Shown one piece after another: positions 7,028-14,091 of a stretch of 16,694 nt of DNA. The notes under the pieces were generated by a model, which did no database searches, had not been told where the DNA came from, and saw only the letters and a list, made by a program, of their open reading frames with translations. Numbering within the stretch: the first letter of the stretch is position 1; every line of letters begins with the position of its first letter. The stretch comes from Yunchengibacter salinarum (GTDB lineage Bacteria > Pseudomonadota > Alphaproteobacteria > Sphingomonadales > Kordiimonadaceae). The stretch lies in the NCBI RefSeq assembly GCF_037658235.1, contig NZ_JBBJLN010000015.1, forward strand, positions 1-16,694, written 5' to 3'. The translations under genes were made by a program, and so were the position numbers.

Positions 7028-7854
7028 TGGCGCTCTCCTGCCAGACTTGCAAGAGCCGCTTTCAACACCTGAAAACAGACCTTGGCCGTGTGTTCATCGG
7101 GCGTGAAGCCCGAAACCAACTGCTGGTATGGATGAATGTAGTTTCTGAAATCACGCAGGCCGTGGCTGAACTTCTTCACGTCCAGCTTCAGCAACTGGAC
7201 ATCACAGGCAACATCAATAAACTGCGCGAGGCTCCATTCGTGAAGCGGTCTCACTTTGCCGTGTGAGTCCGTGGCGCTAGCGGGAGACCGATTGAATCTC
7301 TCGGGGTTTTTCTGGGCGACGCCGAGCAAGACGCCTTCAAGCACGCTGCCGCAGAGAAAGATCACGGACAGATAAGCCTTCGCCCCGAGCGCAGCACGGG
7401 CCTCGTTTAGTCGCGCCTCGATGATCATTGCCACTTGCGGCTCGACAGGCAGTTTGTGAATATTTGGAATCGTGAATTCCTTGTCGAGGAAGCTCTCGAC
7501 GGTCTCGCTCGTCGCGGCTGATGCCTTGCCAGACATCCGCGAGACAACCGAACGACATTTTTCCAGCACACCGGCATCGACCTCACGACCATTCAAGTCG
7601 CAATCGGCTTCGTAGGAATCGAGCATCTCGGAGAGCACCTGACCGACGAGGGCATCCGGTTCTTGCTCCCAGAACGCCCGCATCTTCTTCGCCTTCGACG
7701 TGCCGTAGGTCTGATACTTTCGCCCGTGGATATCGATCTTGTGGCGCTTGAAAAACTCGCCAAAGGTGGCATCGCTGTAGTCCAGAACGTAACCGCTCTG
7801 CATACCAAGCAGTTTTTCAAGGTAGCGCTTTTGGATATCTGTGAGGGTGCTCAT
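7024..7854 (-). CDS. AbiJ-like/HEPN-domain protein, putative abortive-infection RNase
   Basis: 276 aa in two parts. Residues 10-75 (YVLDYSDATFGEFFKRHKID, KYQTYGTSKAKKMRAFWEQE) resemble the N-terminal domain of AbiJ-type abortive infection proteins. Residues about 140-272 form a helical domain with FLCGSVLEGVLLG followed by LRDFRNYIHPYQQ. That stretch carries R234, R237, N238 and H241, fitting the HEPN Rx4-6H active-site pattern (R234 to H241 is Rx6H). HEPN proteins with this motif are commonly metal-independent RNases in Abi, toxin-antitoxin and RM-linked systems. The gene lies between hsdS and hsdR and overlaps both neighbours by ATGA. By analogy with prrC in EcoprrI, it may be held inactive by the RM complex and released when restriction is inhibited. 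The HEPN call is moderately firm; the AbiJ link and mechanism are inference. Confidence 0.75.
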   Translation of the reverse strand: MSTLTDIQKRYLEKLLGMQSGYVLDYSDATFGEFFKRHKIDIHGRKYQTYGTSKAKKMRAFWEQEPDALVGQVLSEMLDSYEADCDLNGREVDAGVLEKCRSVVSRMSGKASAATSETVESFLDKEFTIPNIHKLPVEPQVAMIIEARLNEARAALGAKAYLSVIFLCGSVLEGVLLGVAQKNPERFNRSPASATDSHGKVRPLHEWSLAQFIDVACDVQLLKLDVKKFSHGLRDFRNYIHPYQQLVSGFTPDEHTAKVCFQVLKAALASLAGERQ

Positions 7855-8435
7855 ACAGCCTCACCTTCTTGGGCATCGATTCTCGCCGAAGGTATTTCGG
7901 TGTTATTTCTCTTTAAGTCGTGGAGAACCGTAATCGGATCCCATTCCGTCGGCGGTGCTTTCACGAGGCTGTAGCAGCTTCGCAGATCGTCTGCGATTTG
8001 CGCTGCGTCGTGAGCAATCTCCAAGAAGTGTTCATCACGGGTATGACATGCGGCACCTCCATCGGCCATTCGCCAAATGAAACTGACAGCCGCACGCGCT
8101 TCCGCGTCCCTCTGGGGAATTTCAAGTATGCGTTGAGCTACTGCCGGCGACACCGAGGTCCAATCGACGTCGTCCGGTATCTGGAATTTTCCCGGAAGAT
8201 CGAAATTATCGTCGGGATTGTTGTTATGGTCAGAGAAAGGTGAGTCACTCTCCAATTCTGCAGCGCAGGTTCCGACATAGGCGTCAAGCGCGATGACGGC
8301 GCGGATCGCAAGGTAGTTCGCACGACGCTTAGTTGCGCATCGCTGACGGATGAATTCGCCTAACCAAGTCAGCACGACGCCAACGACGACGCCGAAGATT
8401 GCAAACATGCCTTCATTGGCAAAAAAATCACTCAT
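7851..8435 (-). CDS. Single-pass membrane protein embedded in the type I RM operon
   Basis: 194 aa. Residues 10-28 (MFAIFGVVVGVVLTWLGEF) form one clear transmembrane helix, followed at once by a basic stretch (RQRCATKRR, 30-38). By the positive-inside rule this places the remaining 160 residues in the cytoplasm. The soluble part is acidic and partly helical (EIPQRDAEARAAVSFIWRMA, FLEIAHDAAQIADDLRSCY), with no motif I recognise and no cleavable signal peptide. It overlaps hsdS upstream and the HEPN-like gene downstream by ATGA. It may anchor the RM/HEPN complex at the inner membrane or act as sensor or immunity partner; the sequence does not decide. Small one-helix proteins with this FGVVVGVxLTWxGE pattern recur among uncharacterised mobile-element genes, as far as I recall. 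Confidence 0.8.
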   Translation of the reverse strand: MSDFFANEGMFAIFGVVVGVVLTWLGEFIRQRCATKRRANYLAIRAVIALDAYVGTCAAELESDSPFSDHNNNPDDNFDLPGKFQIPDDVDWTSVSPAVAQRILEIPQRDAEARAAVSFIWRMADGGAACHTRDEHFLEIAHDAAQIADDLRSCYSLVKAPPTEWDPITVLHDLKRNNTEIPSARIDAQEGEAV

Positions 8436-9628
8436 GCAACCGCCTCCACGGCTTTCTCGGCGTCGCGTAGGCGGATTTCGCCAGACATGAGCTTCGGGAG
8501 GAGGAGGTCACGGGTCTCGGCTAGAATCCCCATTTCTCGAAGATTTGCGGCTCGGAGCTTCCAGAGCGGGCCCGCCAAATCATCAAACGCAGAAATCAAT
8601 TCGGAAGACGGCTTTGGGAACTCAAGCCGATAAGCATTACCCCGATTCAGGCCGGGGACAGCGGCATCCGTGTTCATGTCGCTTAGAGGCTGAGCCCCAA
8701 GAAGGTGATAATTGAATAGCAAGGAGCCAATGCGAGGAACGACATAGAACACGGTGTCTATCGGGAACACGGGGCGGTCCTCCCAATAGAGGCTCCCAAC
8801 AGTTCCTTTTCGTCCAACAATGACCGCTGGCCCTTCGATGAGCGCAGTGTCATGCGTTCCTGCTAAACCGCCAGAGCCATAAACGGCTACGTTTCCAGGC
8901 GTTCGTTGTTTCGCGGGAAGGGATTTACCGTAAATTAGTTCGAGGAAGTCCTCCAGCTTATAGACTGTCCATCCAACGGGTGTGTCTCCATCGTCGAGGG
9001 CGTCGGGGAACAGGTTCCAGATCTCGGGGGCAAGGTAGGGGGCGCGGCCTTCGGCCTTGGCGCGGGTGGGGCCGAAATCGACGAACCAGTCCTTGAAGAT
9101 CGCCCGCGCCATCGCCTCCAGCGTCTCGTTCATCCGCCGATTAAGCTCGATCTTGTCGTCGAGGGTCGCAAGAGTTGATCCAATATTTTCTCGAATACAT
9201 GGATTAAGCTCTGGAATCTCGAAGTCTGCAAGGGATTGCCAGTTGACGCGCTGTCGGCCAGACGTGCCCGTCATTTGTTGGATCGCAAATGAGCGAAATC
9301 TTGGGAGACGAGATAGGTAATAAACAAAATCCTCGTCAGACTTGCGACATGGCCTCATCACGATGAACTCTGTGGAGCCATGGCCCAGTCCATCACCTGG
9401 GAGGTTTCGGACCAACCCACCCTTCCCGTTCTCAAGACAAGGCGTGATACGAGCCAAAAGGGTGTCACCATTACGGAACTTGCTGCCGGAACCGCCAGCG
9501 GCTCGATATTCGTAGCCCGGTATCTCTCGCTCGGAGAGTGGTAACAGCGCCATTTCAATGAATGGGTACGATCCGCTCTTCGTCAGCCGAGTTGAAGGAT
9601 TGAACTCAAGGAGTTCCGTAATTCTCAT
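8432..9628 (-). CDS. hsdS: Type I restriction enzyme, S (specificity) subunit
   Basis: HsdS sets the DNA target of both methylation and restriction. It is 398 aa with two target-recognition domains: TRD1 at about 1-140, ending in the conserved MTGTSGRQRVNWQSLADFEI, and TRD2 at about 218-340. A central conserved helix (TLDDKIELNRRMNETLEAMA, then IFKDWFVDFGPTRAKAEG, about 153-194) separates them, and a distal helix ends with ETRDLLLPKLMSGEIRL. The bipartite recognition sequence cannot be read from the protein. The start overlaps the hsdM stop as ATGA, and its stop overlaps the next gene the same way. TRD1 starts very near the N-terminus (MRITELLEFNP), as is common for compact HsdS. No frameshift is seen. 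Confidence 0.94.
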   Translation of the reverse strand: MRITELLEFNPSTRLTKSGSYPFIEMALLPLSEREIPGYEYRAAGGSGSKFRNGDTLLARITPCLENGKGGLVRNLPGDGLGHGSTEFIVMRPCRKSDEDFVYYLSRLPRFRSFAIQQMTGTSGRQRVNWQSLADFEIPELNPCIRENIGSTLATLDDKIELNRRMNETLEAMARAIFKDWFVDFGPTRAKAEGRAPYLAPEIWNLFPDALDDGDTPVGWTVYKLEDFLELIYGKSLPAKQRTPGNVAVYGSGGLAGTHDTALIEGPAVIVGRKGTVGSLYWEDRPVFPIDTVFYVVPRIGSLLFNYHLLGAQPLSDMNTDAAVPGLNRGNAYRLEFPKPSSELISAFDDLAGPLWKLRAANLREMGILAETRDLLLPKLMSGEIRLRDAEKAVEAVA

Positions 9629-11196
9629 AGTTTAACACCCTCCAACTTCGTCTGGATAAGAGCAGTCAGCTCCTCAGCCTCGGCGAACTGCTCCGCCAGC
9701 GTCTCCTTCAATTCCGCGAACCGTTCCTCGAATGGAACGTCGTCTTCATCCGCCGCCACGGCGCCCACATAGCGGCCCGGTGTGAGGACGTGGTTGTGTT
9801 CGCGGATGTCATCCAGCGTCGCGGATTTGCAGAAGCCAGGACTGTCTTCATATGCGCCTGCGTCCGGCTCCCCGCGCCAGGCGTGATAGGTGCGGGTGAT
9901 TTGGGCGATGTCCTCTTCGGACAGTTCCCGCCGGGTGCGGTCCACCAGGTGGCCCATGCTGCGGGCATCGATGAACAGCACTTCGCCGCGCCGATCCCGC
10001 AGGGTGGCGTTTTGTGTTCTGCCGTTGGATTTGTCCCGCGACAGGAACCACAGGCAGGCGGGAATCTGGGTTGAATAGAAAAGCTGCCCCGGCAGGGCGA
10101 TCATGCAGTCCACCACGTCGCCCTCGACCATGGCGCGGCGGATCTCCCCCTCCCCCGACTGGGCGGAGGACATGGAGCCATTGGCCAGCACCACCCCGGC
10201 TGTGCCGGATGGGGCCAGATGGTGGTGGATATGCTGTAGCCAGGCATAGTTGGCATTGCCCGCCGGTGGCACGCCAAAGGCCCAGCGGGCGTCTTCCCGC
10301 AGCCGGTCCCCGCCCCAGTCGGACACATTGAAGGGTGGGTTTGCGAGGATGTAGTCTGCTTTCAGGTCCGCCAGTTCATCCTTGTGAAAGCTGCCGTCAT
10401 TGTTCCAGCGAATGTCCGCATCAATACCGCGCACCGCCAGGTTCATCTTGGCAAGCCGCCAGGTGGTGTAGTTGCTTTCCTGCCCATAAATGGCGATGTC
10501 GCCCATGCGGCCGCCGTGTTCCTCGACGAATTTTTCGCTCTGCACGAACATGCCGCCGGAGCCGCAGCACGGATCATAGATGCGCCCCTTGTAGGGCTCC
10601 AGCATTTCCACCAGCAGGCGCACCACAGAGCGGGGCGTGTAGAACTCGCCGCCGCGTTTGCCCTCGGCCCCGGCAAAGCCGCCAAGGAAATATTCATAAA
10701 CACGCCCCAGAATATCGCGGGAGCGGTCCGCCTCCTCCGCCATGGCGATACCACTGATCAGGTCGATCAATTCCCCCAGCATCACCTTGTTCAGGGCCGG
10801 GCGGGCGTACTCCTTTGGCAGAACCCCTTTCAGGCTTTCATTGTTCGCCTCGATCGCCAGCATGGCTTCGTCAATGGTCTTGCCAATGCCGGACTGCCGG
10901 GCGTTCTGCTGAAGGTGGGACCAGCGGGCTTCCCTTGGCACCCAGAAGACATTTTCGGCAAGATATTCCTCCGGATCTTCCGCATCCGCCAGATCATCCT
11001 GCAATAGCTCTGCGCGCTTGGCCTCGAACGCATCGGAAATGTATTTCAGGAAGATCAGACCAAGGGCGACATGCTTATAATCCGACGGCTCCATATTGCC
11101 GCGCAGCTTGTCCGCCGTGGCCCAGAGCTTGGCTTCAAACCCCAGATTGGCGCCGCCATTATTCTTATTCCTGGCCGCCTTGCCGGCTTTGGTCAT
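9625..11196 (-). CDS. hsdM: Type I restriction enzyme, M (N6-adenine methyltransferase) subunit
   Basis: HsdM methylates adenine using S-adenosylmethionine, as part of M2S or R2M2S complexes. It is 523 aa, normal length. The N-terminal helical domain (about 18-150) is followed by GEFYTP at 183-188, the SAM-binding motif DPCCGSGGMF at 208-217 and the catalytic NPPF at 286-289, a typical gamma-class N6-adenine MTase order. The C-terminus ends in a coiled helix (FAELKETLAEQFAEAEELTA) that usually docks on HsdS. The ATG at 11196 has AAGGA (11206-11210) with a 9-base gap. It is the first gene of the six-gene operon, diverging from the relaxase. Confidence 0.96.
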   Translation of the reverse strand: MTKAGKAARNKNNGGANLGFEAKLWATADKLRGNMEPSDYKHVALGLIFLKYISDAFEAKRAELLQDDLADAEDPEEYLAENVFWVPREARWSHLQQNARQSGIGKTIDEAMLAIEANNESLKGVLPKEYARPALNKVMLGELIDLISGIAMAEEADRSRDILGRVYEYFLGGFAGAEGKRGGEFYTPRSVVRLLVEMLEPYKGRIYDPCCGSGGMFVQSEKFVEEHGGRMGDIAIYGQESNYTTWRLAKMNLAVRGIDADIRWNNDGSFHKDELADLKADYILANPPFNVSDWGGDRLREDARWAFGVPPAGNANYAWLQHIHHHLAPSGTAGVVLANGSMSSAQSGEGEIRRAMVEGDVVDCMIALPGQLFYSTQIPACLWFLSRDKSNGRTQNATLRDRRGEVLFIDARSMGHLVDRTRRELSEEDIAQITRTYHAWRGEPDAGAYEDSPGFCKSATLDDIREHNHVLTPGRYVGAVAADEDDVPFEERFAELKETLAEQFAEAEELTALIQTKLEGVKL

Positions 11197-11621
11197 GGTC
11201 GATTATCCTTCATCAAAAATGCGGTTCCGGGCGCCATACGCCACAAAATTCCAGGGTGGAGGTGATCGGACTTTCATTCTTTGCCAACAGCGAACAACGC
11301 CCCTCTCAGCCCCTGTGCAAGCAATGATGTCTGCATATTGTTAGCTTTGAAGTGTGCGCGCAAGAGTTGTTGACGGCGATAGCGCTGAAGGCACGTAGCT
11401 TGGCCCGTGATTGATGACCGCCAACCGCCCTGCCCCAAGGTTGAGGCGGTGATGATTCGCGGTCATGGCGGCCAAAGAGCCGGTAGCGGGTTTTGGTCCA
11501 TCTGTCAGGTGGTAGCATGTGATATCGCGTTGTGGCTTGTGGACTCAGGCCGCTGAGAATGTCTGGATTTTCGGGCATTGCCAAACAGAGAATGGCCTTC
11601 CGGCAACGACGGGAGGCGATC
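11197..11621. promoter_or_regulatory. Divergent intergenic region between hsdM and the relaxase gene
   Basis: 425 bp with no convincing gene. It must hold the promoter for the leftward RM operon and probably that for the rightward relaxase, but I find no clear -35/-10 pair on either strand. Ribosome sites are visible: AAGGA at 11206-11210 for hsdM and GGGAGG at 11611-11616 for the relaxase. A nested inverted repeat at 11415-11465 and an AAGTGTGCGCGC stretch near 11350 are candidates for transfer-origin structure (see findings). The short open frames here look like chance. Confidence 0.6.
11415..11465. repeat. Nested inverted repeat upstream of the relaxase (oriT or operator candidate)
   Basis: The outer arms are tgaccgc (11415-11421) and gcggtca (11459-11465); the inner arms are accgcc (11424-11429) and ggcggt (11445-11450). 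Both pairs are exact reverse complements, nested around a 15-base loop with unequal internal loops (2 and 8 bases). Relaxase genes often have their transfer origin just upstream, and oriT regions carry inverted repeats. An autoregulatory operator or chance in GC-rich DNA are the alternatives. Confidence 0.4.
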
Positions 11622-13487
11622 ATGTTCAGGCTGAGCGAAGAGGACGAACGCCGCGTAAAGATGGGGCGGCTCCTGGAGTGGGAGGAGCGCGAGCTTCTCA
11701 AGATCATCAGCATGAAGGGACCGATGGCCCGCTACGTTCGGGCGCTCACGAAGCCGGGATACCGGCCCTCCCGCGTCTTTTACCCGAAGTCCGAGCGCCC
11801 ACGCGGTGCGAGCGGCGCTCAAACCCTACACTTTCAGGCAAAAACGGCAGTAAGGCGGCACCAGAAACGGGTTCCCAAGGGGCGAACCTTCATGGTGCCC
11901 ACAACACGCAAATATGCGCGCCCACAAGGCGCCAAAGGCCACAAGAACCTCCGTAGCAGCAGCGGTGATCCGCGCGTTTACAGCGTCCATAAAGGCAAAG
12001 AAATTCCGCCTGGCTTCATGGCCGTAGCGGCATCCGACATTCAAGGCCAAGTCAAAGGCGTGCGGCCGGGCCTGGTGGGCCGATTTGCGGCGGATTACCT
12101 GCTGCGGGCCGGTGCTGTCGAATATGTGGGTGGCTCACCTTCCATCGTTCACTCACCGGAGGCGGACACACGCCATCTTTGGTCGTCAATCGAAAGGAGG
12201 GAAAGCCGTCGCGATGCCCGCCTTCAACATCGCATTATCGCTGAATTACCCTATGAGCAGGAAATCGGGCCGGCAGGGCGGCTGGATATCATATCCAATT
12301 TCGTGAGGGTTTTCGCGGATGACGCGCTCCCCTTCCTTGCGGTCGTGCATCGCCCGGACCTGCAAGGCGACGCCCGCAACTATCACGCGCATATTGTGTG
12401 GCACGGGCGCCCCTATGAGGCGCTTCCCGATGGCGGGTTCCGATTTGCGGAAAAGAAAGTGGACTGGATCGAGCAACGCGACTTGATCATTCAATTGAAG
12501 ACCCAATGGTGCCAATTGATCAACGAAGCCTACGAAAAAAAGAAAATCGATAGAAAATTTACGCCCCATGGGTTTCGGGAAATGGGATACGAAAAAGATC
12601 CGGACGTGCATCTGGGCACAGTCGCATCTGCCCTCTCCCGTAAAGCAGAAGATTTAGAGCCAAACCCAAACGCTCTCCCGAAACCACGTGATCACGCGGC
12701 ATGGGAACTGGCGCACAACGCCATGCAAAATTTGCACTTAGGGGCCGAATTTGCATCCGCTTTTGCGCGATTCAAGAAACTCAAACAACAGGGGGAACAA
12801 AGAGCCACCGCCGAAGAAGCGCTGCTTGAAGATGCAATAAAATTCAAGCAAAAAAGCGAAGAAGACTTCCGATTAATTGAAATTCTTAATTACAGGCGAA
12901 ATAAGATGTTTCAGATTATTTCCAATGATGTCAAACAGAGATTTCAAGACCATGAGATAAATCCATTTCCATCAGAAAGGGAGGCTTATCAGTTTACCCA
13001 GGGTTTGCGAGATAATATCGAAAAAGCGATTTTTGTTAGAAAAAGTTCTGATATATACTTGCATTATGTTAGTAAACACATTGATGAAGGAGCACACAGA
13101 GTAATCAATGAAATGAAGCGCCTTAAAAAAGAATACGATAACCGGGATTTCTATTGGCGTAATAATCTTGAATGTAATCTAAATCATGCCTTCCAAGACC
13201 CGGAAAGAATGCTTGGCCTCGACCCCCGGTACAACACGAGATTTACTCTGCGCGACCGCCTGACTGAACATGCGTGGCGAGAGCGGATGCTAAACCATCT
13301 CACGGAAACAGCGGCAGACCAAACAGCGGCCCAAAAGCGCTTTTTCAACGCGCTTTCCGAATACCACCATTGGTCCCGAACCAAGGCCATGATCGACAGC
13401 ATATCAGCCAGAATTGAAGCTCTCAATCTGCCAGAAAACACGCCCAGGTCACAGCGTCGTCGAAGAGATACATCGTTCGGATTGTAG
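11622..13487 (+). CDS. MobA/MobL (MOBQ) family relaxase with long N-terminal extension
   Basis: A relaxase nicks plasmid or element DNA at oriT and leads the strand into the recipient. From ATG 11622 it has 621 aa; this start has GGGAGG (11611-11616) at a 5-base gap, so I prefer it to an upstream in-frame ATG at 11532. The catalytic region aligns with RSF1010 MobA: RFAADYLLRAG (Tyr159) matches its ADYIQREG, then RRDARLQHRIIAELPYEQE, LPFLAVVHRPD (His243), the metal-binding NYHAHIVWH (His255, His257), and FREMGYEKDPDVHLG matching the GI..P.VHLG motif. Unlike RSF1010 MobA, where the Tyr is near residue 25, about 150 basic residues precede it. The C-terminal 250 residues are helical and charged, and the DNA at about 12840-13200 is AT-rich compared with the 5' half. 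It ends 43 bp before the IS66 remnant. Confidence 0.85.
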   Translation: MFRLSEEDERRVKMGRLLEWEERELLKIISMKGPMARYVRALTKPGYRPSRVFYPKSERPRGASGAQTLHFQAKTAVRRHQKRVPKGRTFMVPTTRKYARPQGAKGHKNLRSSSGDPRVYSVHKGKEIPPGFMAVAASDIQGQVKGVRPGLVGRFAADYLLRAGAVEYVGGSPSIVHSPEADTRHLWSSIERRESRRDARLQHRIIAELPYEQEIGPAGRLDIISNFVRVFADDALPFLAVVHRPDLQGDARNYHAHIVWHGRPYEALPDGGFRFAEKKVDWIEQRDLIIQLKTQWCQLINEAYEKKKIDRKFTPHGFREMGYEKDPDVHLGTVASALSRKAEDLEPNPNALPKPRDHAAWELAHNAMQNLHLGAEFASAFARFKKLKQQGEQRATAEEALLEDAIKFKQKSEEDFRLIEILNYRRNKMFQIISNDVKQRFQDHEINPFPSEREAYQFTQGLRDNIEKAIFVRKSSDIYLHYVSKHIDEGAHRVINEMKRLKKEYDNRDFYWRNNLECNLNHAFQDPERMLGLDPRYNTRFTLRDRLTEHAWRERMLNHLTETAADQTAAQKRFFNALSEYHHWSRTKAMIDSISARIEALNLPENTPRSQRRRRDTSFGL

Positions 13488-13529
13488 GCAAGGCATCGCT
13501 GCACGGGTGCATCCTTGGGCTTCTCCTTG

Positions 13530-13917
13530 CGAGCTCGACGATCCGCCCCGCGGGGGTCTCGGCGGCAAGGTGGATGGCCACGTCACCGACCGCGATCCGC
13601 ACACCGCACCCGGCGGCGCCGCCCTCCGCTTCGGGCGCAGGCTCCGCCGCGTCGCAGACCATGAGCGGCGCGAACACCGCCTCTCCCTCGTCGCCCTCAT
13701 CGGCCGGCAGAACAAGGCCGCCGTCCTTCGCCATACGCCGCCAAGCCGACACCTGGTTCGCCCGGATGCCGAACCGCGCCGCCACTGCCTTGACGGTGGC
13801 ACCAGGCTGAAGGGTCTCCGGGACAATCTGCGCCTTCACCTCATCCGGCCAGTGCCGTTGACCGGACGCGTATACCTCTACCCCCAGCGATCTGAGAAAC
13901 GCATTTGTAGCACACAT
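13530..13917 (-). pseudogene. IS66 tnpA, 3'-truncated
   Basis: This frame matches the tnpA at 2575-2988 from ATG 13917 (MCATNAFLRSLGVEVYASGQ) through the helix-turn-helix and acidic linker to GDVAIHLAAETPAGRIVELA. It then leaves homology at 13530 and reads through about 35 unrelated codons to a stop at 13423, antisense to the relaxase 3' end. About eight C-terminal residues and all of tnpB are lost. Amino-acid differences from the left copy are scattered (for example RPNQ to RANQ), consistent with independent drift. Whether the chimaeric protein is made is unknown. Confidence 0.8.
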
Positions 13918-14002
13918 TGCGAAACGCACTCCTTGCCTGACAACAGGAACGGACTCGCATCACCCAAAACAAAATGAAAGGTGGGGGCCTGTTCGCGCTT
14001 AC
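13530..14002 (-). mobile_element. IS66-family element no. 3, truncated copy of element no. 2
   Basis: Same orientation as the copy at 2601-3073, about 96% identical and with no indels. The outer terminus GTAAGCGCG is at 14002, and homology stops abruptly at 13530 inside tnpA, so tnpB and tnpC are absent. The next bases (tgataaac) would be one half of a target duplication, but the matching half is lost. This is the right-hand member of the direct repeat pair bracketing the RM operon and relaxase. Confidence 0.88.
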
Positions 14003-14091
14003 TGATAAACGAGGTGATCAGCCTGTCTAATTCACGACGCATTGCTGGACTAAAAGTTCTTCGAGACCAAGAAAGAAAAAAGTAGCCGGGC
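14003..14091 (-). other. Spacer after the subtilase; possible 5' scrap of a gene cut by IS66
   Basis: Reading leftward after the subtilase stop, an ATG at 14042 opens MRRELDRLITSFIS, which runs straight into the IS66 terminus at 14002. It may be the start of a third gene of the subtilase operon interrupted by the insertion. No strong ribosome site is seen (nearest purine run AGAA), so this is tentative. No terminator-like hairpin is visible. Confidence 0.25.

Noticed and set aside
10384..11007. Plus-strand open frame of 207 aa in hsdM
   Set aside because: Antisense to conserved hsdM motifs; no independent support.
11532..11621. Upstream in-frame ATG for the relaxase (651-aa version)
   Set aside because: No ribosome site at 11532, whereas ATG 11622 has GGGAGG at a 5-base gap.
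11306..11713. Minus-strand open frame of 135 aa overlapping the relaxase start
   Set aside because: Ser/Arg-rich off-frame composition, no ribosome site, overlaps the relaxase N-terminus in antisense.
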